DNA of 64,000 bases from Gryllus longicercus (lineage: Eukaryota; Arthropoda; Insecta; Orthoptera; Gryllidae), in NCBI GenBank assembly GCA_038098605.1, contig JAZDUA010000171.1:935501-999500 (forward strand), read 5' to 3'. The position numbers were made by a program, and so were the translations under genes. Below are positions 1 to 11,964 of this stretch, one piece after another (position 1 is the first letter of the stretch; every line of letters begins with the position of its first letter). Under the pieces are notes generated by a model. That model searched no databases. It had not been told where the DNA came from and saw only the letters and a program-made list of their open reading frames with translations.

Positions 1-59
1 TCGGGTACTGTCGTGTGGTGGGGCCGATTGGGTGGTTACTGGTTCCGGAAACAGCCACT

Positions 60-555
60 TCTAAGGTCATTAGTTCCATAGGTGTAGTACATGTGTATTC
101 CTCGTGTGGCGGTGACATTCCCCCGCTGGATGGTGAGATCCAGCGCCGACCTAACGGCTAACGGAGTTTCCCACAACCAGACATCTCCCACCATTGGGTC
201 AATCGCTAAGCTCCCGACCAGACCCCCGGCATGTGAGGAAGTGTAGAGTTTGTGAGTATAGATGTGTGTAAGTACGGGAGTGAGGAAAGGACAAGAAAGA
301 GGTAGGAAATATCGCTTGCAGCTCGTGACCCATTACGTTAGGGTACTGCTCAGTGGTTTGCCTGGTATTGAAGAGAGAAACCACAGAAAACTACCGATAG
401 AATTCGGCCGCTAGAACGGCCGCTAGAATTCTCCTCCAGACAGCGGCTGAATTCGACGTGGCTAGTTTCTAAATCCTGCCACTAAACTCGAACCTACGAC
501 GTTCCGATCAGAGGCTCTGCAGTGACTCAGTTGATGCCCTGAGCCACCTCTCCCA
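60..555 (-). mobile_element. tRNA-derived SINE (family S1), near full length
   Basis: This is the first of at least a dozen copies of one dispersed element. Read on the minus strand it begins with a tRNA-like head: GGTGGCTCAGGGCATC resembles Pol III box A, and GGTTCGAG after about 60 bases resembles box B. GTGGCAGGATTT follows, then a body with GAGAATTCTAGCGGCCG, a pyrimidine-rich TTTCCT..CTCTTCCTTGTCC block and a tail with GGTCGGCGCTGGATCTCACC and GGGACTAATGACCTTAG. Comparison with the copies at 50410 and 61155 defines the family. It is non-coding. The short reading frames across it are chance. The family name S1 is mine and has not been matched to a database. Confidence 0.65.
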
Positions 556-2100
556 GTCGATTGGGTGGTAGAGACGTTATGGTGGTGGGGGCAGGAGGGT
601 TACGGGAGTGGTGATGAGACATGGGCGATGGAGTAGCTGGTGGAAGTGGGATGGTGGAGGCAATGGTGTAGGGCAGGTGGTGACGTAACGGGGGCTCTTG
701 GGTGACGGTGAGGTTGCGGAGGTGCTGAGTGTGAGGCAGAAATCGGGAAACCTTGTTTCAGTTCACCAGCATAATTTTGAGGATGATAATTCAAGATAAG
801 TAGTTCTTTGCCAGATAAAATCACTCATATAATGGTGCAGTTTTTAATTACAGTCGTTCTTAATCAATGAAATGATTAAATAGATTAATAATAGCCTTTA
901 AGATTTCATTGAAAGCTAAAATGTATTGTAAATGAAAACATGAAGACAAGGATAAATACATGAACATTCCTCCTTTTGAATATATGATGTAATTCTTGTG
1001 AAATTAAAAAAAAATGAAAATAAACATCGAAATACATAGTTTGTGACTTCTATTTTTTTTTCCAAGAATCGTAGATTAAAAACAAATTATTGTTGGGCAA
1101 AAGTTATTTATTTGTTTATATTTATTGCAATTTAAACAATAATTGTTTAAAATTGTTGCTTTAAAATGTCAGAAAATATCGTATCGTTGGTTCACCATAG
1201 AAAAAATGAGTGGAGCGGCTACAGGAAATATTTTGGGGAGGGAGATTTTAAAACACCAATGAATGCATGTGTTTTAATTGAATCTATTTATAAATATTAC
1301 CATTTAATTAATACGATTAATCTGTATATTTTATTTTTACAAACAATTTAAAAGGACCTATTGAGTATTTTTGTTAATAATTTTCTTGTTGGTTCTTATT
1401 TTCTTTTAGAAATAAAATTCATACTGCGATTAGCGTCTAAAATATACATATATATACAACGTATGAATGTATGTTAATAGAAATAAAATGCTACAAAACA
1501 ATATTATTTCAAACCATCTTTAAATTTTCTGTTATATTTTTCAAGGATGGGGTGGGGGCGATGCCACCCACAGCCTGCTCTGAAACTGCAATAGTGGTAG
1601 TGGAGTGGGGCGTCCCTGAGTCCGATAAAACCCTCCCCCTTAAAGCGCGGTGCAGGGGGCGTAGGAATCTGTACCTCGATATCGGCTGCCCGTGCTCCGC
1701 GGAGGAGGGGGGGGGGGGCGAATGCGAATCCGGAGAAACACCAGCCGCGGACAGGGTTTTCGGCGTTTCAGATCCACACTCCACTCCAGGGAGTATTCAT
1801 GGGATGGAAGATTGATAATTTGGAATTCTCGCCGCCATCCTCCTAAGGTTGCCGTCTGGTCGTTTGTTCTACTTGCTTTTACATACTTTGTTTTCTGTAT
1901 TTTTAGTTTCTCGCCACGGAGTAAAGATAAAGTTATGTAATGCTGCAAAAATAGGTGATTTTTTAGCACAAAAATCGTTATAGCCGGACGCTCGTAACGA
2001 AATAGTGGATAAATCCAATTGCTAAATTTAGAAAAAGTCCTCTAACACGTAGTCAGAATTCATATTTTTTTAGTCCTTCGTACCGAAAAGCCCTCGGTTT
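556..2100. other. AT-rich unassigned DNA with G-tract and short dispersed-repeat piece
   Basis: No gene can be supported. Positions 570-760 hold a purine-rich GTGG/GGAGG stretch, and 1550-1760 is GC-rich with a run of 12 G at 1707-1718. Open frames on both strands over 1500-1970 overlap one another and show no recognisable domain. Positions about 1985-2100 match the dispersed repeat R1 seen better at 10310 and 49195 (CTCTAACACG, then GTCCTT..TACCGAAAA). Confidence 0.5.
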
Positions 2101-2205
2101 AACTCAATGTTGAGCGTGCTCGGTTTTCCATGACGCAATCGCGGGTTCGATTCGCGGACGGGTAAGAGTATATTGTGCGTTTTCCTTGCAATGTACCAGT
2201 GTATG

Positions 2206-2312
2206 TTGCTGTACGACACTTCTCAGTTTGAGAAGTGTCGTACAGCAACAGCAACAGACACTTCTCAGTTTGAGAAGTGTCGTACAGCAGAAGTGTCGTA
2301 CTCACTTCTCAG
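2206..2312. repeat. Cluster of near-perfect short hairpins
   Basis: Positions 2206-2225 and 2229-2248 are perfect 20-base reverse complements separated by only GTT. A second hairpin with the same inner sequence (2257-2267 with 2271-2281, stem around ACACTTCTCA) follows directly, and a third partial unit GAAGTGTCGTACTCACTTCTC lies at about 2289-2312. The arms share GACACTTCTCA, so this is a small array of one palindromic motif. No function is known. Confidence 0.8.
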
Positions 2313-2479
2313 GTTGAGAAGACCAAACTACGGCGTAGGGATGTCTCCGTCCTAACCACACGTACCCCTTAAACCCAAGGCTGCGAGTCCAGGACGCTGC
2401 TGGGAGGCACTGGCCAGTTTCGGACTGTCACGCTAAGTACAGACACAGTCATTTCGGAAAATTGAATGACGACAAAACG

Positions 2480-2645
2480 TCTGTCCGCCTGCCTGTCTAT
2501 CTGTCTATCTATCTGTCTATCTGTCTCTCTGTCTCTCTGTCTCTCTCTCTCTCTCTCTGTCTCTCTGCCTCTCTGTCTCTCTGTCTGTCTATCTGTCTAT
2601 CTGTCTATCTGTCTGTCTGTCTGTCCGTCCGTCCGTCCGTGCGTG
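2480..2645 (+). repeat. Compound (CTGT/CTAT/CTCT)n microsatellite
   Basis: About 165 bp of tetranucleotide and dinucleotide pyrimidine repeats. CTGTCTAT units grade into CTCT units, then CTGT and finally CCGT. Two frames appear open only because of the repeat. It begins just after a GACAAAACGTCTGTCCG motif that also occurs in repeat R1 copies, so it probably grew from the 3' end of such a copy. Confidence 0.9.
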
Positions 2646-2649
2646 AACC

Positions 2650-4890
2650 GTTCAGCCCATTTTCTCTAAAATATTAAAAATAGAGATTTTTCCTTCAATG
2701 AAATTGTTCCTTAAAGATAGGTTTTGAAATAAGGTAAGGTGCAATTTTTCGAAAATTTGAGAACTTTTCACTTAATTTTGCGTGAAAATACGAGCGAGAA
2801 AGTATATGCTTACAATCTTCTTCTTATCCCGGAAGAGAAATGAAATATTAGGAAATGTTATTAAATACACAATATTATGAAATTTATAATAAAATAGTGT
2901 TGTTTGGACTATTTTATAGTAAAATTGAGGAATCAAGACGAATTTTGATACTTTCTGGAAAGCTCAGAGCCACGAAGAGAAAAACTAGTACTATATATGT
3001 TTAATCAGGATTGAAAAACAGATGGAAGTACGATATCATGGTCAAGGGTATATTTCGAGAATGGCAGATAACTGTTGGTGCGTAATAAGATTCACATTTT
3101 CCGCGACCATCAATGTCAATTCACACTCCATTTACTTTTAACAAAAGTGGTTGAAACTAGATTAATTGCGATAGTTTGATATGTCAGAATTCATTTTAAA
3201 CTACCATGTCAGAAGCTTTAATTCAGTACAATACTATAAAATATTTGATCATATTTGTCATATTTTATATTTTATGCATTGCAAAATATAGTTGCTATAC
3301 AGTTCCTACAACATTGAAGCAAAATATAGTTTCGAACTAAAATAACTACAACACAGAAAGTTTTATTTTCTTCGTGAGAGGAAAACCGTTCGTGATACGG
3401 AAGATTGCCAAGCAGGTTTCAATTCAGCTCCCCAAAATTAGGTATCGAAACGTATTCAAATCTATGCCTCAAAATAATATATATTATGGCATATTAAATA
3501 ATATATATTATATTGATAGCATGTGTCATTTGTAGAGTATGGTTAATATAGTGAAAAAGTATTAGTTAATGCAGAATATGTCGTTGCAAGATTTTCACCC
3601 GGAATGCGTTCGTTATTTGGATGATATGATTTTTTGTCTATTATGAAGGTAGAATTTTACAATGTAGCTTATAATATAGAAATGTTAGCTTATTTATTTA
3701 AGTAAAGTTTTCTTTCACCAAACGGACTCAACTCCAACTTCGTTTATGTTGAAATTGTTTCATGAAGTCTTCTTATACTATTAGACGTATTGCAACATGG
3801 TTTGCACCTTTCAAATGATACTATATGGTTAAACATTTGGGAATAATTTGGAAGTCTATCGTGTGTTCCCTTGAATAAAAAGAAAACCAAATTTCCTCAT
3901 GGGAGACGTTAGCTGGAGATAATGCATTAAATAACGTAGTAATGCTCCATTGTGTGGATAATGTTCAAATTTGTAGTACCATCTTGGAAAACTCTTGCAG
4001 GTAAGACAATAAAGCCTAAGAGGTAATGTTAAGGTGACTATATCCTGGCTGTTTTGCGTTCGTAATTTCCGTCATTATAATGAACCCAGCATTATAGCTG
4101 GCACTTACTCACGGAAGTACCCACATTTTGATTATAGACCTTAGGAGCATCACTATCAAATCTCTCCTTTAGGAGTCAACTGGATACTAGTGCGCACGGA
4201 GCAGGCGATAAGATCTTCGGTAGGAAACTAACGATTTGGAAATATGTTGAACTTAACACCCTACCTACTTCTAACGACGGTAGAAGTAATGTTTTAAGAT
4301 AATGGTCGGTATTATAAATTGAGATACTGGTAACAATAATTTCATTTGAGTTTTGATAGTAGCTGAACTGCCTAATTATTTGCATTTCATCTTTATTTTG
4401 TTATGAACATATAGCGTAATACTCCATTATGACTAATACTCGAGCTCTTGAAACATGTGCGCTTGTTTACTCGCCTGGAGTGCTTATGCAGGCATTTTCT
4501 GATTCTAAAGGTACACAAATTGCAAAATTAGCATATAGTACTGTAGTACTATAATAGAGTATAAATATTTAGAGTAAAAAATCTGCTATAAATATATTGA
4601 GAATGAAGGCCAAAAGTATAAGATCTCCTATTTTATATGCGTGAACCGAGTTTTTTCTTTTCATTTCGAAACTATAAATAAATGTTCAGATGTATCAAGA
4701 ACTAAAACAAAAAATAGCCTAATATGCATTTAATTTTTTACATCATTTTTCGTTATGATAATTTGATCTAACGCAAGAAAGGGAGATGCGGTAAAAACGT
4801 AACGTTACTTAGGAATGGATTCGTAAGTTTTATGAGTTGTTACAAAGGGGTTTAGGGAACTTAATTCCAGCAACGTATTTTCAAAGATCT
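2650..4890. other. AT-rich intergenic DNA, no gene seen
   Basis: About 2.2 kb of AT-rich sequence without a convincing reading frame, tRNA or tandem repeat. The only frame of note is a 69-codon minus-strand one at 4176-4385, with no recognisable motif and treated as chance. Confidence 0.5.
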
Positions 4891-4894
4891 ATTA

Positions 4895-6010
4895 CGTTAC
4901 ATGAATAAGCACAAAACATTTGTTTCACACTCCGCCGAGAGAAAAGTGTCTCCAAACACAGCGACGGTCGCTTATCGAAGCGTCGGTCGTATTCGTCACA
5001 AGCTTCAAACTACACAAGCGCCTTCCCGGCGCGAGCTTGAAGCAGAAATTTCTTCCTTACCGAAGTATTTGTTGTTCCTTCCTGCCTTGAAGACTTCGGC
5101 ATTTCCTCACAAAATTCCACCTCCTGCAGATCATTCGCCGGAGTATCTTCAAAGGCCTACAGACGCGGCCAAATTAAAGACGAGGCGGACGCGGCGAAGA
5201 TCAGCGTGGAGGGTACGAGGACGCAAGCACAGTTTGAGAGCGCGCGGGTCGCTATAAAGTCGGCGCCGTATTTGTCTACCAGCGCAGCAGCATGATCCTG
5301 CTCGATCGCTGCGCAATACTCGTACACCCTCTCCATCACTCCAGGAATTTCTAATATCCACTTATCACATCAGCTCCCGGTCGCGCCTCCGTCGCCGGCT
5401 GCGTCGCCGCCGCCGCCGCCGCCGTCGTCGCTTTTATGTCGGAGAATGGCAGGAATTTCCGCCTCGCGCCGAGATAACAAATTAATTTCAATGTCTTGCG
5501 AGATAAGAAACACCGCGCCCCGAACGGCATCGTCTCGGGAAGACGCCAGCGACGGGGCGGAGTGGAGGGGGGGGGAGCGGACGCGGGACGGATCAGGCTG
5601 GGAGTTTGATGGGGCGCGAAAAGGGGGCGGGTCTGCTCTGTGAACCTCGTGTGCCCGCCGCCCGTCCCTAGCCATCCCAATGACTCATGCCTCGCGCGCC
5701 GACCTCGCCGACGGCTTTGATGCATTCCATTCGTACAGACCAATCGACTAATCGGCGTAGCACGAAATTGCGAAACAATTCCAATATTCGTGGAAAGCGC
5801 GGGTGGTGGAGGCGGTGGTGGCGGGAAGGTCGGGGGCGGGGAGGGGGGCAGACAGACGGACTGAGTGGTCTCGGCTGCCACCAGTGCCGCCTCTGCTACC
5901 GCTTCCGCCACACCCACCCATCCACATGCGCCCCTGCCCTCATTTCGCCGGCGTTGCACCGCCTCACTACTATGGTTTACCAGACCCATTTGGGTGGCCA
6001 AAATTAGAAA
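4895..6010. other. GC- and CpG-rich island, function unassigned
   Basis: This 1.1-kb block contrasts sharply with the AT-rich flanks. It contains many CpG dinucleotides, a GCC trinucleotide run at about 5404-5424, G-rich tracts (5560-5640, 5800-5860) and low-repeat AT-balanced segments such as AACAAATTAATTTCAATG near 5477. Open frames exist on both strands (4901-5257 plus, 5351-6001 minus), as expected in GC-rich DNA. They show low-complexity Pro/Ala/Arg and no recognised domain, so no CDS is called. It could be a promoter, an untranslated first exon or an enhancer of a gene outside the window. A coding exon is not excluded. Confidence 0.4.
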
Positions 6011-6755
6011 ATGTAAATTGTGAAGAATGTATTAAATATTAATGCATTTCACGAAATAAAACAACATAACCCCGCATAATTCTGAAGAAAAAAGTATAAA
6101 AAATCATAAAATTCTTACATATTTGTATATAAAATGTTGAATTAGTACATGCCAGCTTAACTCTTACTATTTACTCTCTAATTACAGTCCATCCAATAAT
6201 CTACTGGAATTAAAATATCTTTCAAAATTATTTTATCATTCTTCAAACCATCATCTCCATCTTTGCACTTTTCTTTATCAGCTTCCTCTACCACTGTTAC
6301 TACAACTACGTACTACTACTTCGTCTCTGTAACTTCCGCGTTTTCTTTGTTCTTTGTCATCGTAATTTTTTATTTCAGAAGGACTATTTAATTTGTTTCG
6401 GCGTTTAATCCTATTTTCTAAATGAATGCTAGAAAACACGATAACAGAAGCGTAAATTGCTTTATTGACAGAGTTTACTTTACATTATAGTGCACAGGCA
6501 GTTAATCTATGAAAGTTGGAAAATTACAGTTTAGCCGCAGAATGGGTTTCAGAAACCATAGTGCGCCTCTGTTGCCACCATTGACAGGCTACAACCGATG
6601 GGCCCTCTGTCAGGGTCGTCGGAGCGGCTTCTGTGTACTAAAGGCAGCTTCTGGCTCAATAGGTGGCTGCTCCCGGCATGCTGGCTGCACCCCTTATATT
6701 GCTCGTGTCTTCCTCTACGACTGCTGTCGCTGTAGATGTTCACACGGAGACCGGA
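6011..6755. other. AT-rich spacer, nothing identified
   Basis: AT-rich, becoming GC-richer after 6590. The 101-codon plus frame at 6509-6814 runs into a SINE head and has no domain, so it is not called as a gene. Confidence 0.4.
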
Positions 6756-6757
6756 AG

Positions 6758-6855
6758 AGGTGGCTCAGGGCATCAACTGATGTCACTGCAGTGCTGCTGA
6801 CCGAAAGGTCCTAGGAGTGAATTCCTACGGTAGCAGAATTTTTGGTATTGGCTAG
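6758..6855 (+). mobile_element. SINE S1 head fragment
   Basis: GTGGCTCAGGGCATCAACTG, then ATGTCACTGCAGTG and CTGACCG match the tRNA-like 5' end of family S1. The element stops after about 100 bases, just before the Tc1-like remnant. Confidence 0.65.
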
Positions 6856-6861
6856 ATACCC

Positions 6862-7095
6862 TATGTGATCAAAAGTATTCGGACAATCGAAAGTGTTCGG
6901 ACGTGGCTGAAAATGACTTACCTGTTCGTGGCGCTCTCCATCGGTAATGCTGGAATTCGATAGGGTGTTGGCCCACCCTTAGCCTTGATGATAGCTTCCA
7001 CTCTCACGGGCATACTTTCAATCAGGTGCTGGTAGGTTTCTTGGGGAATGGCAGCTCATTCCTTACGAAGTGCAGCACCAAGGAAAGGTATTCTC
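6862..7095 (-). mobile_element. Tc1-like transposon remnant, transposase C-terminal end
   Basis: Read on the minus strand the fragment encodes a typical Tc1 transposase tail: IPQETYQHLIESMP, then RVEAIIKAKGGPTPY. The terminal repeat side is TGATCAAAAGTATTCGGACA near 6877 (plus strand). An in-frame TGA interrupts the frame ahead of AAIPQE, and the rest of the transposase is missing, so it is a dead fragment. The sequence closely resembles, from memory, a Tc1 element abundant in locust transcript data. That resemblance has not been checked. Confidence 0.8.
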
Positions 7096-7339
7096 CGCTC
7101 CTATCCATTAAAAGTAAATTTAAGTGCACACATTTTTTTGAAAACATCCCGAAAATGTTGGAAATTTACCAAAGTGAATCAAACATTGTTTAAAGACGTT
7201 CTGTAAAATTTCTTACTAAATGTTTTAATACGTTTAGATAACACAACTAAGCTTTGCGTAATTAAATTTCAAAATCCATACTGGAAGTCTGCTGAGTGTA
7301 TGCAAAAATGCATCTGTTTACAGCTCATTGAAACAATGG

Positions 7340-7665
7340 TATTAGCAAAGATAATCGAAACGATCACGGCAGGTCGATAAGGGGCGGGTCAGGTAACGAA
7401 AAGCGAGGCGAAGCTGAGCAAGGTGAGAACGGAAAGGGAGGAGCTGGGAAAGTAGAGGGAATGGGGTGTAGAGGGATGTGTGAGGGAGTGCATGTAAGTG
7501 TAAGTGTGTGTAAGGGGTGAGAATAGAACTATGACGAGGGAGGAAAGATCGCGCGGTCCGTGGCCCGTTTGTTAGGGTAGTGTTCCGCAATTTATCTGGT
7601 GTTGATCGGAGAAAAAACGGAAAACTACTTGTACGAGTTGTAATAACGCTTCTCTTGAAAACCAT
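7340..7665 (-). mobile_element. SINE S1 body copy, truncated
   Basis: The reverse complement contains the S1 body: TGATCGGAGAAA..GATAAATTGCGGAACACTACCC in gene-opposite form, then CGGGCCACGGACCGCGCGATC and the CTTACACACACTTAC pyrimidine block. Head and tail are missing. Confidence 0.6.
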
Positions 7666-7669
7666 CTTC

Positions 7670-9235
7670 AGGCTTTACTTCCAAAGCCCACTTTACACAA
7701 TGTATTTTAGGAAAGGAGGTTATACTTTCAGATGAATGCTTTGCAGGATGATCTATCAGGAGAACGTGTCTCCGGAAGTCACTCGTCTTGATATAATTAG
7801 TATTGAAAATATTTCAGGAGTCTGTTTTAAATATCATGCTTTCAGAAGAATGCTATCCAGAACTTCTCCACAAAAGACATGTCTTGGGAGGTAGCACTTC
7901 CGAGTTCTTTTGTCCATCTTGCAGGCTTTATGTCCTGGTGCAACGCCCCACAAATTCCGAGGCAAACTGCGACCGACACTTGCGCGTCTTTTGCATGCAA
8001 CTTTGCAGTCCACACTCTCACATTTTTACGTCTTTTTAGTACTTCTCTTTCACGTTTCCCCACGCCCTTCCTTTCTTCCTCTTTCTTTGTTTATTTCAAT
8101 GCTGGGAATTTTGCGCGTGTCTTCTTTCTACGGCTTTATTTCTCGTAAATATCATATTTCTTCGTATTTTATTAATGCCTCATTTTTGTGTGACTTTCTT
8201 TCTACGTTTTACTTCTGTTCCCTTAAATAATGTAGGCGTTTTCTCGGAAAACGAGCTTTTGTGATATTGAGCCTGTTTTACGTCTTGCGTCCTCTGGCAA
8301 GTTTATTTGTTCTGAGTCTGGTTTATCTTTGATGCCTGGCTAGCGCGCTCTTTTGTCAATGTATGACTACCGTTTTGCTGCGAGTTGACTGCAGTTCGAA
8401 ATTTATAAAGCGTAGAAAAATTCTCGGGTAATTTTTTCTCGTAAATCAAATGTGGTATTTACAGTTGGCACGATCTACTTCCGTTGCGGTGCAGGTTACC
8501 TATGATTTTTACTTTTAATTTCTTAACTTGTTTAATAATCATTAATTTACTCTGTATATCTATGCATCATTCCGTTTTTCAAATAACTTAAATTTCTTAT
8601 TAAATGTGCAAGGTTTATGTGAAAATAAATTTAAAGAAACATCAAAATCTATATTTTCGAACAAATGAAAAAGATATGTAAAGAATGCTTTATCATTCAC
8701 AATCTTATGTTCTAAAAGCAATATAACAAAATTATTTGAATATTTCCTTTTATTTTCATATACTTCCGGCTTACAGAGTCGTACAATGTATTAGAATTTA
8801 CAGTATATTTTCAAATTATATATATTATAAAAAAATTAAATTATATTAGCAAATTCAGGATTAATACTCTGAAGTGAAATATTTTCTACCCAATAATGTA
8901 GTATTTGACTTCTAATTTCTAATACTTAATCTACAATCGTGAATGCTGGAGAGAACTCCTCATCATATGAGGGTATGAGGAAAAATGATAGGTGAAATAA
9001 TTTATCAGTCAAAAATTGCATTCCTTAATTTTTGTATGACATTCAAAAGTGTACATGAAAAGTCAAACATCATAATACATTTAAAAATACCATGAATTTA
9101 AATAATTTTTAAATGTAAGTATTGTATGGCAAATAATTTAACAAGAATAAATTATTTACAATATTTAATTTCAAATGTTTTAAGTTACAAAGGTATGAGG
9201 GATAAGCAGTTCCGAAAGGCAGGTGCACTTTATAT
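7670..9235. other. Unassigned DNA
   Basis: Overlapping frames on both strands at 7800-8230 (for example 7803-8039 plus and 7842-8063 minus) have no domain and shadow one another. The rest is AT-rich. No feature is supported. Confidence 0.4.
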
Positions 9236-9237
9236 AC

Positions 9238-9305
<68 letters not shown>
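9236..9305. repeat. (TA)n microsatellite
   Basis: About 30 consecutive TA units, introduced by TACATATACA and closed by TAAATATGTGTGTG. It is a simple dinucleotide repeat. Confidence 0.95.
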
Positions 9306-9308
<3 letters not shown>

Positions 9309-9514
9309 TGTGTGTGTATTACACTACTTAGTTAAATAAACAATTTGGAATGATGCTTAGAACACGTTCTACTCCAACAAAATGATTAAATTTACACTTT
9401 ATTTTTTATAATTTGTTTACTATTAAATCTTGCAATAAATATTATAGAATAACTTTTTTCAAGTATACATATTTATTGAAGAAAATTTATATTTACTTTA
9501 ACACAGTGCGAAGT

Positions 9515-10040
9515 AAGGGTGAAAAATGTGGAGTCATGTTTTAGAAAATTGCATTTAAACGCTACTGTAAATTCGAAATTTGAAGCTCTTCTTCACAGAA
9601 AAATGTACATTACAGTAATTTAAAAAACAACAACAAAGAATACATCAAAATGAACTTTGTCATATTAAATAATGCGGTTAGATCTACCCGGTCGATAAAG
9701 ATTGAAGAAAAATTTGGAGCCGTTTTTCAGAAAATGGCGTTTGAGCGTTTCTTAAAATGCGAAATTTTCAGCCACTTTTCACAGAATATTGTTGAATTTT
9801 CAAGAAACTTTTTATGACATTATTTTAAGCAAATATACTCATAAATGTAACGTGAACAAATTGCTATTATAAATATTAACGGCGTGAGACACAAGTAAAA
9901 AAATACATTTTTGTAAGTTTTGAAAAAACAACAATAGAGCAATATAGCTTTTAAGTCATCACATAGAGTGCATTTAGCCTACCAAAAGTTTAAAGAAAAA
10001 ATTTGGAACAGTTTTTGAGAAAATCTTGTTTTTGTAATTT
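9515..10040 (+). repeat. Degenerate AT-rich repeat, about three units
   Basis: The motif GAAAAATTTGGAGCCGTTTT, then CAGAAAATGGCGTTT and CACAGAA recurs at about 9518, 9700 and 9990 with strong decay. The same motif appears reverse-complemented at 49480-49870. It is non-coding and of unknown type. Confidence 0.55.
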
Positions 10041-10289
10041 TTTTAAATTTCACATTTTTGCACGCAATATTGAACTAAAACTACTAAAATATTAAAAAAA
10101 TGTACATGCCTTTCCTCAAAGAATTCACTATGGAGAAAAAAATACTTGAAGGGAAAAAATCTATCTTCAATTTTGAAGTAGTAATAAGCCGAAAAAAATT
10201 CAAATGTTTGAAATTTCCAAAAATTCAGAGTTAACCGTGAAAATCGGACCTCTGCCACTTTTATAAATGTATTTAACATAAAAATGGAT

Positions 10290-10500
10290 AAATGATGTTC
10301 CTATAAATAGTAAATTACTCTCTCTAACACATGGTGTAGCAAGAATCTATGTTTTGTGAGTCCTTGAAACCGAAACACCAATTAACGCAAATCGTCTCTA
10401 CTTCCGTCCGTATGGGGTCAACTCTAGCTCCTAAACTGTTCATCAGATTTCCTCCAAAACTGGTATTTTCCAATCGATCTGAACGATGTCGAGGCTTTGG
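10290..10500 (+). repeat. Dispersed repeat R1 copy
   Basis: It carries CTCTAACACATGG, then GAATCTATGTTTTG, GTCCTTGAAACCGAAA and CGTCCGTATG, followed by a region ending CGATCTGAACGATGTCGAGG. The same order of motifs recurs at 49195-49430 (plus), 13000-13160 (minus) and 1985-2100 (plus). No coding capacity is seen. Confidence 0.6.
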
Positions 10501-11735
10501 CAGTCTCAAACGAATATCTTAATTTTTGTGTTTTTTGTGGTTTTTTCTCAATAATGTTCCAAAATATTTTGAGTGAACGTTGTCTTCGGATAGCAGGTCG
10601 CTTACGAGAACGGTGCAGTTCTCATGTTTGTTGAAATCCCATATTATTCGATAATTGAAACGGGCCATTTTTTGGTGTCATTCTAAAACTACTCAAACAA
10701 CATTGATGATAGAGATTATTCCAGATAAAATATCTTACTTTATATTTTGCATTTTTTTTTTCTTTCGAAAACCAACTCTCATTTGTTCTTTCAATGTTAT
10801 CCTTGTAAGTATCACGGGATGGTAAAATATGTGGTGCTAGTCCATTTTGCGACGAACTCTATATTTTTGAAAATTGTAAAACGTTAATTTTTTTTAAAAA
10901 CTACAAAATTGAAGATAAAAATATTTGCCTCACACTAAGTCTGTTTCAAACAATCAGCTCTATAAAAGGTCATGTATAGTTTTATTAAAAAACATCTCTT
11001 TCTCTAAATGTCTTAAATAAGTGGCGCTTAAAAGAATGGTGTATATCTCATTTTCGTTTATCTCTCTTCATTTCAGAAATTTGTGGGTTAGAAATATTGG
11101 GTTGAGCCAGTTACTCTTTAAGTGTCGACCAAGTTCGAAATTCAGTGTTTCCTAGAGTAGAAGTAAGGCTGGCGGTGACTTAACTCGCAGGGCCTTAGTT
11201 CGAGACTCGTCGCGGAAAAACTTTTTTCTCATTGAAAACAGTTTTTGGATTTGTATGCAGTAGTACAATATAGCGGAGCGTTTGGAAAAGCGTTGCGAGA
11301 AAGTATGTGTGTTAGGGTGCCACTAGTATTTGCCCGGAGAGAGCAATATACTTTTGTAAAAATCGTGAAGAATCGGTTTTCCAATGTGGAACCTGCGGAG
11401 GTACGGTACCTGTGGAGCTTTAAGAATTATTGATCTAGCGTTTTTGTGTCAAATGTCGCGGAGTTTTGATATAACTCGTAATAGAAACAGTACGAATCAT
11501 TATGATGAAACATTCGAGAGCTGTTTTGTTTTCAACATACCACTATGTAACTTTGATGATTCAGACATTAAATTGAGCGGAATTCAGTATCGAATTGCGT
11601 GCTTCTTGACGAACAAAATGAAAAGTGGATCTAGGAGTGTTTAAATTCTCCGCTTCTTTAGAACCATGTAGTTGCAGCAATTGGAGTCAGACGATTCTGC
11701 GTAATCTGGAAACCATATACAAAGAAGTAGTGTTG
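10501..11735. other. Spacer downstream of GrA
   Basis: AT-rich DNA containing a weak tRNA-like fragment near 11170-11230 (TTAGTTCGAGACTCGTCG followed by a T-run), possibly a SINE end. The GrA 3' UTR should lie here, but I could not fix a polyadenylation site. Confidence 0.4.
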
Positions 11736-11964
11736 TTAGGTTGCCCTGGCCTGCAGCATGATGACGGCGTAGGAGGCGGCGGTGGCGGCGGCGGCGGTGA
11801 GGAGGGGGCGGCGCAGGGGCAGCACGCCGGCGGCCGAGAAGACGCCGCCACCCGCCGCCGCCGCTGCTGCCGCCTGGCGGGCGAGGGCGCGAAGCTCCAG
11901 GGCCACGGGGTCCACGCCCCGCCGCCCCTCGCGTCGCCAGCGCCACGCACGGGCCAGCAGCAGC
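11736..11964 (-). CDS. GrA terminal exon (TM7, TYhhhhhQ motif)
   Basis: The exon starts in phase 2 after the AG at 11966-11965. It encodes LLLARAWRWRREG, an Ala-rich stretch, FSAAGVLPLRRPLLT, then SYAVIMLQ and ARAT before TAA. GC content is extreme and third positions are almost all G or C, unlike exon 1. The DNA is about 99% identical to the terminal exons at 22494-22722 and 32503-32731, but the last few codons before the stop differ in each gene. Confidence 0.85.

Noticed and set aside
5351..6001. 216-codon minus-strand frame rich in Pro and Ala
   Set aside because: Opposite-strand and other-phase frames are also open in this GC-rich island. It shows low complexity and no recognised domain. 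It is kept only as an unassigned GC island.
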